Assembly (NCBI GenBank): GCA_026120185.1
Contig: JANUWF010001215.1
Span: 1-64,000 of the forward strand
DNA: 64,000 nt
Direction: 5' to 3'
From: Voacanga thouarsii
Taxonomy: Eukaryota; Streptophyta; Magnoliopsida; Gentianales; Apocynaceae
Shown here: positions 56,980 through 64,000 of the stretch, in pieces
Layout: every line of letters starts with the position of its first letter
Numbering within the stretch: the stretch's first letter is position 1
Notes under the pieces: model-generated
The model's input: only the letters and a program-made list of their open reading frames with translations
Told to the model about the DNA's origin: nothing
Databases searched by the model: none
Position numbers and translations under genes: made by a program

Positions 56980-58600
56980 TGTTGGTATTATACCCTAGAA
57001 TTAATCACTTGTATAAATTATTTTACATATTTATTAAATAAATGGCATTCTTTAGCTTTTAGTTTTTTTGGTTATTTGGATTTGTGTATAGAACAAATAG
57101 ATAAAGTCCTAAACACAATGTACAATATTAAGGAAATTATGATGGAGATCATGATGTGAGATTCCTACAACATTGTATAGTGCTTGTACTTAAACTATCC
57201 CTACTCATAATATTAATAAGATGGAATATCATTAATGTGTAAGGACTAGCACGTGTTATACTTCTTGATTAGATCACGTAGGTTTTCCCACACCTATGAG
57301 TATTGTGATACTCAAGGTTAACACGTGAATACTTGTTAAGTGAACAAATTTATTGGATGACTTAGTCACAAGATAATCACACGGATAACTATTTAGTGCT
57401 AGTGATAGAATTTCATTATCACAAATGTGCAAGTATCCTTAGACTTGAGATCTCCATTGTATTTTGTTTACTAAGTATTTTACTTTAATTCTAATCCTTG
57501 GAGTTTCCTATATATGATGGATATTAGGTAAAATATGAAGTAAACCAAAGTAGTTGGGAGGGTCAATAAAGGATTCATCACTCCTAATAGTAGGAGAATA
57601 TATCTCACGACCATTTGTAAGAAATTATTACTCAAGAAGTCATTGGCCAAGGCAACTATATATTTGAAATAGTTCCAAATGATACATATATTGAATAATG
57701 GATTCCAAGAGCAAGTACTAATAAATCCAGACTAGAATAAATTATATTCTAAAGGGAGTTAGCACTAATTCCATATTCTAGACTAGATAAGATATAGAAT
57801 GATGAAAGGAGTTTATTGCAGTGGCATTTTCCTATTGAAAGGTCTATGTCAAGACACATAACTTCCTGGATGTTTCGGTGGTTATGATGCATTGTTAGAT
57901 ACTGCTCTTGATTTCTTAAATATGGATTTATTAATTAAATAATTAATCATATTTACAAAAGAATTACTAATCCTATAGTCTTTAGGATTAGTTCATATTT
58001 TGCAACAATTGACCAGAAAATGTAATATGTCACACACAATATAGGAATTGATACTAAAAAATTTATATGATAATATTATGGGCTCAGTTTGTGAGAAGAA
58101 AGAATTTCAAAGACATTAAAAGTGTTTATAATTATTTAGGTCAAATTATAATGGTTATAACCTTATGGGTCTAATTGCAATTATGAAATCCAAATGCCAT
58201 AGAAATTATGACTAGAGCTTTATGTGTCTACTAAAAGTAGTTCATGAAAGTTATATATATGAATATAAAACACCGTCTTGACTGTTACTTGAGATGTAGA
58301 GACTTTTTTCTTCTCAAATCAAAACCCTACAACTATCAAAAAATTAACCTGCTAGCACTGGTTCTCGCCATTTGTTTTGGGTACTATCCTCATATGGACT
58401 GCAATGAGACGCCTCTATCCTTTGGATGTCATGGTGGTTTTGAACCAATTGGTAAAGTAACTAGCCATTGGTGTGAGTCTCCCACAAAACACACACTGTT
58501 GCAGAACTTAATAGAAAATTTTTGAAAATGGCTTGAATAAAATAATCAACCTTCTATTCACTTGACTCATAATTTTGCATGAGAGTAATCCTTTTTGTCT
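56980..58600 (+). repeat. Family-C LTR (copia-type), plus strand, probably solo
   Basis: Starts TGTTGGTATTATACCC. Colinear in inverse orientation with 24671-26425. No coding domain or primer site follows, so it is probably solo; the right border (~58600) is diverged. Bases before it are AAAGG; no clear matching copy after it. The open frame at 58244-58525 is LTR sequence. Confidence 0.65.
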
Positions 58601-58608
58601 AGGTTTTA

Positions 58609-58875
58609 GTGTGCATGAGCGAATCCTACAAAAGGCTCCACAAGAGAGCTAGGATAGTGGAACCAAAACAGAATGAGAAAATTGAGGAAACCCTTGAGTG
58701 GCTGGATAAAAGGGCTTGGACCATAAACTTTGCTTTTATAGGTGAAGTAGACAAGTACAGAATCCTTAAGCACATGGACCCGACTGGGAACACTATGGGA
58801 TGGTTGGATGAGTCCAATTCAAACGATTTAGTGAGTACTACTTCTGGGAAAGCCAATAATTTCTTAGGTTCATAG
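58609..58875 (+). pseudogene. Element D extra pre-gag frame, 3' part
   Basis: 88 open codons from ATG 58609. The end, DPTGNTMGWLDESNSNDLV, aligns with the C-terminal GRPDSSMGWLVEPASDDSD of A2's frame and the matching end in A1. It therefore appears to be the C-terminal part of the same extra protein in a more distant element. The family-C LTR separates it from its 5' part. Function unknown. Confidence 0.55.
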
Positions 58876-59251
58876 ACCTAACTGAGTCTTGGAGTTGACA
58901 GTTCAAATCTAACTCTGATAATCCAAGTGATGAGTAACTATGATGAGCAAAGAGTAATGATGGTGGAAGCGGTATTGTATTGAGAATTTTGATAATTAAG
59001 TATTTATGTTTGTTTATTACGGAACTTCAAAATTTTTTTTCTGCAAAATATGTTTTAATAAAAAAATAGATCGGGTATGATATCTATTTCTTTTATGAGC
59101 TATATGTATATGCATGCAATATATATTATTCTATGAAATGGTTGCTTTTGAAAATTTTTTTATTTGCTATTTAAGCTTTTATGAAAACACTCTCTATGAT
59201 GAATGTTGCACTTCCTTTATGATATGCCATTTAACTTTCCTATAGTATCAT
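58876..59251 (+). other. Noncoding stretch after element D's extra frame
   Basis: A/T-rich, no gene seen. It corresponds in position to the spacer before gag; gag itself is missing. Confidence 0.5.
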
Positions 59252-60390
59252 TGTTGGAATGTATGCTATTTAATATAACTTTCCTATATTTTGACTTTAA
59301 TATACTATGGGTGAGGTCCTATCATAAGACTAATATATTTGTATGTTGGGTATATGTGACTAGTTAGTTAAGACAGATTTATACAAGAAAGCTTCTATGC
59401 TCCGAGTTGGAGAAATTGCACCATTCTGATTATCCAGGATAATCTAAATAATCTAGGGCCCTAGGAACATGACATGGTGTTGCATTCTTTTAGGTAGTTC
59501 CTTGAGATAAGCAGGTACATTCTGGACATTATGATTATCATACTGAATGTCTAACGATTGTAGATATTATTGAGAGAGGTATTAGTACATTTCTCCTAAC
59601 TTAGAGATGGGTGCTATATAGAGGGATATTGTAGTCATTACACCTGTTTAGACATGCTAAGCATATCATTTCCCTTGGGGTTAATATTTTCTTATAGTGA
59701 TATTAGAAAATATTTAAAAATACAAAATACAGCTATTTGTATAGTAGAGGTATTATGGTCAAATTAGTAGCGAATGACAATGTGCCTTTTGCTTCTCGGG
59801 GAAGCTCGTAAAGCGTAGTTATTTTTTGGCTAAGGATATGGTCTTGAACAAATGGGTTTTATTTTAATTTTTAAGCTTAATTCATTATTGGATTGAAATA
59901 AAATAAAAGGTCTAAGAGAGAATTAATTAAAAGCATGGTTTATGGGTTAATTAATTATTCAGAGGTCAAGCTTAGGTTGGATAAATATAGTTAGCCCAGG
60001 CCTAAACCAGAAAAAGACTTAAGGGAAAAGCCTGGTACATTTGGGCTATTTAGTTATTTATTTTGGGCTTGTTCTGGACCATGATTAAATAAATAATTAA
60101 CTGTCGACCCAGGAACAAGGACCAAAGACTAAGGGATTATGCCCTAGCCCAACCAGGCGAGAATTGGCTAGCCAAGGCCTTGAGTGGGATGGCTAGGCTT
60201 TTTTGTTAGCCCTAGCAGGTCACTTATTAAGAATATAGGGGTTTTAGCTGATATATATTATATCTTATGTCATCAAGATTAACACATATTGTATTTGAAA
60301 ATCAGAAAAAACCCTTAGGCACCTTCTACAAACCTTGACTAACTCTTTCGTCTCTCACTTATCACTCTTTTTTTCTATCGTAGGGGAAGG
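59252..60390 (+). repeat. Copia-type LTR, diverged
   Basis: Starts TGTTGGAATGTATGC like copia-1/-2 LTRs and follows them through GGGTATATGTGACTAGTTAG and the AAATATTTAAAA region. Right border approximate. It replaces the gag-pol region of element D. Confidence 0.65.
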
Positions 60391-60411
60391 AATAAAAGAA
60401 TTTTGGAACTA

Positions 60412-60560
60412 GAATCCAGTGAAAGTTTTGGAGCGAAATATTAAAGAGTTGAGGAATAACAAAATTTCTGTGGATAAGGTATTATCAAAACATCATAGAA
60501 TTTAAGATGTTACTTGAGAAACTAAGGAATGGGTTAAGAAGATGTATTCGAATTTGATTT
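60412..60560 (+). pseudogene. Element D pol end: chromodomain tail fragment
   Basis: NPVKVLERNIKELRNNKISV, then SKHHRI, a stop, and ETKEWVKKMYSNLI align with the C-terminal chromodomain of A1 (ERPIKILERSIKTLRNKQIP, WETEEWLRRKYPG). Three in-frame stops. It is only the last ~50 codons; the rest of pol is absent from the window. Confidence 0.8.
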
Positions 60561-60600
60561 GAGGTATGATATCAACAATTTTGAGGATGAAATTATTTTA

Positions 60601-60612
60601 AGTGGGTAAGGA
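60601..60612 (+). other. Element D polypurine-tract remnant
   Basis: AGTGGGTAAGGA just before a TGTAAC LTR start; weakened by T and A changes compared with A1. Confidence 0.55.
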
Positions 60613-63542
60613 TGTAACTCTTCTCATTATCATACATTCATATAAATATAAAATGGCATTTCATTTAATATTATTAAATGGGAATTGTGTGAGAATTCAT
60701 TTGAATATATGAGTGAATATTTTCATATTTCACGGGGAATTTATTTTATATAAATTTGCTACTACATTTTATATCCTTCATTTTTAAGTGAAATATTTGT
60801 GTAGGAAATTTATATATACATATGTGAATATAATGTGATGCTTTATTATGTTTAATTTTATATCCTAGGTGGGGAGTTAATTATTAATATGTACTTCATA
60901 AATTTATTTATTGAAAAATACTATTTTTGGGGAAAATGTGATAAATTGCTTTTATAATTGATCAAATGTTTATTTTTTAAATGAAAATCTTATTTAAATA
61001 TTTCAAATATTTTAATATAATTAATTTTGACTATTAATTGATTAGACTTTGAACTTTAAGACTATTCTTTGTACTTTTTGGCCTATATGTAAACTTCTTA
61101 AACCTTTGCTCTTTATTTTTATACAAGGCTAATTTTTATTTATTTATTTATTCCAATAAATCATAGAGTGCCCTAAATGAGAAAAATTACTATCATATCC
61201 TCCTTATAGTAGCCCATCCTAGCTATTGATGAGTTTTAATCTCAACATTTGATTTTTATTAAATCTAACATTCTAAAATTATTTTTTGTGCAAGATAATC
61301 AATTCAAACCTTTAATTCATCACTGAAAATCAAAATTTCTCAGATTTTCAGCCCTCAGTTTCGTTCACCCATCCTCTCATAGTTAGTAAAATTGTAGTTC
61401 TGCTCTCATCTCACTCCCTCTGAATTGGCTACGTTTTCATCTCTTTGCTTCATTGATTTTCTTTAAAAAAAAAAAAGTCTTTAAGTCTTACTTAATTACT
61501 AATATTGAAGGGTTTTAAGTTGCTAATTCAAGTTTTTACAAGTGCTCTTCAAATTAGGTTAGTGATTTGAACTCATCTATTTGATTAATTCATGTTTCAT
61601 ATGAGAAGCTCTTGTTGTGCAGATTTGATATTCTTGAGGATAGTTGATTTTGTGATGATTGTGATGTGAAGGAGATGGGGTGAATTTGATGTTAATGTAC
61701 TATATTGATGTTGTGTGTGTAGATTTGAAGTTATTGGGGATGTATCGACAGGGGATTGAAGAGGAATTGTTGTTTGGAAGTTGGTTTTACTTACTAGAAT
61801 TACATGATTGGTGAATTTTTTCATACAATAGTAATCATCTTTGTTAAGAAAGATGTTGAGCTCTATTTCTATTTGATTCTACAACATCTCATGAGTATTT
61901 TCCGATTATAATCATGTCAATTGCATTTTTTGGTTGTTTATATGATTTCCCAAAATTATACTGTACAGTGACTTCCTAGGGCTGATATTTTGTTTGTGCC
62001 CCTGATTTAACCATTTCCCTTTTAAATTTTAAATTGATATTTTAATACATAAAACTAATATGGTCAAGGAGTATCTTTCCCTTGAAATAACCTGATTTGG
62101 CCAAGTGCTTTGCCTTCAGTAATTTTTACAAATTTGTTGCCAAAATAGAGTATCACTGTTACTATTGTATCGCCGTAATTTTGAGCATTTAACTAGTATA
62201 GTTAAACGCCTTGGATTTTTCTAAAACTTTGATAGTTACTCTCCCACATATTGAATTTGTATAATGTAAATTTCCATGTTGTTTGTAGTTGATTTTCTTA
62301 GTGATCTGAATGCAACAATTCAACCCCTGTTCTGCCATATTTTCATTAATCTATAGATTTGGTAATTGGGAAAGAAAATCATGTTTTAGCTATGTGATTG
62401 TGTTTATATCAATATGAGTAGTTGTTGTATTTCTTTATAAATGATATGAAGTGACTAGTTTAGTACTTAGATGCTGATGTGATTGTATGATTAAATTAAG
62501 CTACTATATATTAGCTATTCTATGTCTTGTGTTTATACAGTATGATCATTCCTTATATGGTTGAATGATATATCTATGAATTTGTTGAGTACATTTGAAC
62601 CTTAATTAATTATTATTTGAACTCAATTTGTGAAGATTTTATGTTATATGTTAAAGTGATTATATTAAGCCTTTATTTATTGACTAGATTCAGTTTTCTA
62701 TGAAGCTATTGTATTAACACTTTGACAAAGTGAATATATTATGTTATAATAAAAATTTGCTGAGTGTATGTATGTCTTAATTTGGTATGATTTGAAGTAG
62801 AAATTTAGGGTTAATATGTGGTATGTTGAGGATTGGTGTGAGTTAAATTGTGAGCTAGGTTTGCGTAAGATTATGGATAATACAGAGGAATTTTATTAAG
62901 TATATCATTTTATGATAGGAAATTGATGTATATTATTATTTATGTAGTAGAATTTGTTGGAAATCAAGTGCGTGATCATCAAGCTTAAGATGGAATTATA
63001 AATTTTCTTTTTTTTTACTTGGACTTAAAATAAGTCCCCGCATTTCAAGATTTCCTAAACATAGGAGTGCATTTGAAATAATTCTATGTACATAAATGTT
63101 TTCTTTGCATAAATATTTATTCACAAATTTATATTTGTAAAATAAATTGTTTGGTTATTCAAGAAAAGTTGAACTATGAAATGATTTATTTATGCAAGTG
63201 ATATTTTCACATATGTTAGGACAAGATCCTTAATTTGGAAAATTACTATATTGAGAGCATGTTGGTCTATTGTGAAACAAATGGCAAATTATTGTTCACA
63301 CAATATTTAATTATGCCCTATTTTGGGAAATTGCAAATTCATGATATGTTATATACAAAAGCTTGCATTAAAATTTGTTGAACACATAGAATTGCGAATT
63401 CTCATGCATAAAAGAGTTGCGAAAAACATAGCATATTTTGAATCATTACTTTCGTATAACATGCAATAGCCATATAGTATGTATGATCTATGTATTTATG
63501 AAACCTTGGAATGTTTATAACATATTGGGATATTTGTGAAAT
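60613..63542 (+). repeat. Element D 3' LTR (incomplete)
   Basis: Starts TGTAACTCTTC after the polypurine remnant. About 2.9 kb, A/T-rich, with no gene. Overall style (TTTCAG-rich stretch near 61340, long A/T runs) is that of a long gypsy LTR. Interrupted at 63543 by a family-A LTR; its own end is not in the window. Confidence 0.6.
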
Positions 63543-64000
63543 TGTAACACCCCACTACTACGTACCCTAAAAGGGCGGGGATGTCGCCCCGTCCCATAGG
63601 ACAAGGGGTCTTTAAAACGAAGTATAAAATGTAAAGGTAACCCCAAAAAAGTTAACTTAGATAAATAGAGGAAAACTCTTATTACATCCGGCTCAAATTG
63701 GAGCAATACGAAATAAGAAAAATATCGTTCAGAAGCTTAAACAACAACTAGTTCCTAGAACAAAATGGGGGAGAAAAAAAGCAAAAGCTTCAACTATCAC
63801 ATGCCCCATTGGCTCAGCACAATCTATCTCCTACAAACATGATATAAAATAGTGTGAGATGAAATCTCAATAAGTCCCGTGTGTGCACATGATGTTTCAA
63901 ACTGTTCGTGTATGTATAGTGGAAAACATTTGCAGAAATATTTGGCAACTCATAAATACTTTCTTTTCGTAAGGAGTGGGTTTTTCTCATAATCACACTT
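63543..64000 (-). repeat. Family-A LTR, outer end, runs off the window
   Basis: TGTAACACCCC and the following bases match the A2 5' LTR start (20530 onward) closely. No primer site lies to its left, so it is either the 3' LTR of another minus-strand family-A element or a solo LTR. Bases before it are GAAAT. Confidence 0.88.

Noticed and set aside
1..64000. A bacterial-type operon, phage or other non-transposon system
   Set aside because: No ribosome-binding-site-spaced gene runs or non-transposon domains were found; the recognised coding sequence is LTR-retrotransposon protein.

Overview
The window looks like a transposon-dense, gene-poor stretch of a plant nuclear genome, probably heterochromatin of a large-genome species, likely a dicot. 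I find no host gene, rRNA, functional tRNA or CRISPR array. The evidence is nested LTR retrotransposons with methionine-tRNA primer sites, chromodomain Ty3/gypsy polyproteins, Ty1/copia polyproteins, AT-rich noncoding DNA and GA/CT/CA microsatellites. Every coding region recognised is a broken retrotransposon gene.

Left third (1-23811): two sister Ty3/gypsy chromoviruses of one family ('family A', Tekay/Del-like) in opposite orientation. A2 is on the minus strand and runs off the left edge. Its 3' LTR is split by A1, a complete plus-strand element (2062-14618) flanked by the 5-bp duplication AAAAT. Both carry ~3.3-3.4 kb LTRs, a primer site, an extra acidic reading frame ahead of gag, a gag-protease-RT-RNaseH-integrase-chromodomain polyprotein and a polypurine tract. 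Both are interrupted by stops and frameshifts, and at least two stops are shared.

Middle (23812-42405): a minus-strand copia-type leader and LTR (family C); an unresolved transposon-like stretch; then copia-2 (plus strand, ~28225-41622), whose untranslated leader holds a 4.4-kb solo gypsy LTR (family B, 30232-34617). A copia-like LTR fragment follows at 41623-42405.

Right third (42406-64000): a second family-B solo LTR on the minus strand, split by copia-1 (minus strand, 43124-52946, duplication GCCAC). Beyond it are pieces of an older plus-strand gypsy element D: a primer-site region, two pieces of an acidic pre-gag frame split by a family-C LTR, a copia LTR fragment, a chromodomain tail at 60412-60560 and its 3' LTR. 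A family-A LTR (minus) enters at 63543 and leaves the window.

Insertion order from nesting: A1 is younger than A2, A2 is younger than the family-C remnant, copia-1 is younger than the right family-B LTR, and the left family-B LTR is younger than copia-2. The most interesting points are the extra pre-gag frame kept in three copies, in-frame stops shared by A1 and A2, a perfect palindrome and short repeat array conserved in otherwise diverged LTRs, and tRNA-promoter-like motifs in three LTR families. All family and lineage names are inferred from motifs recognised by eye.
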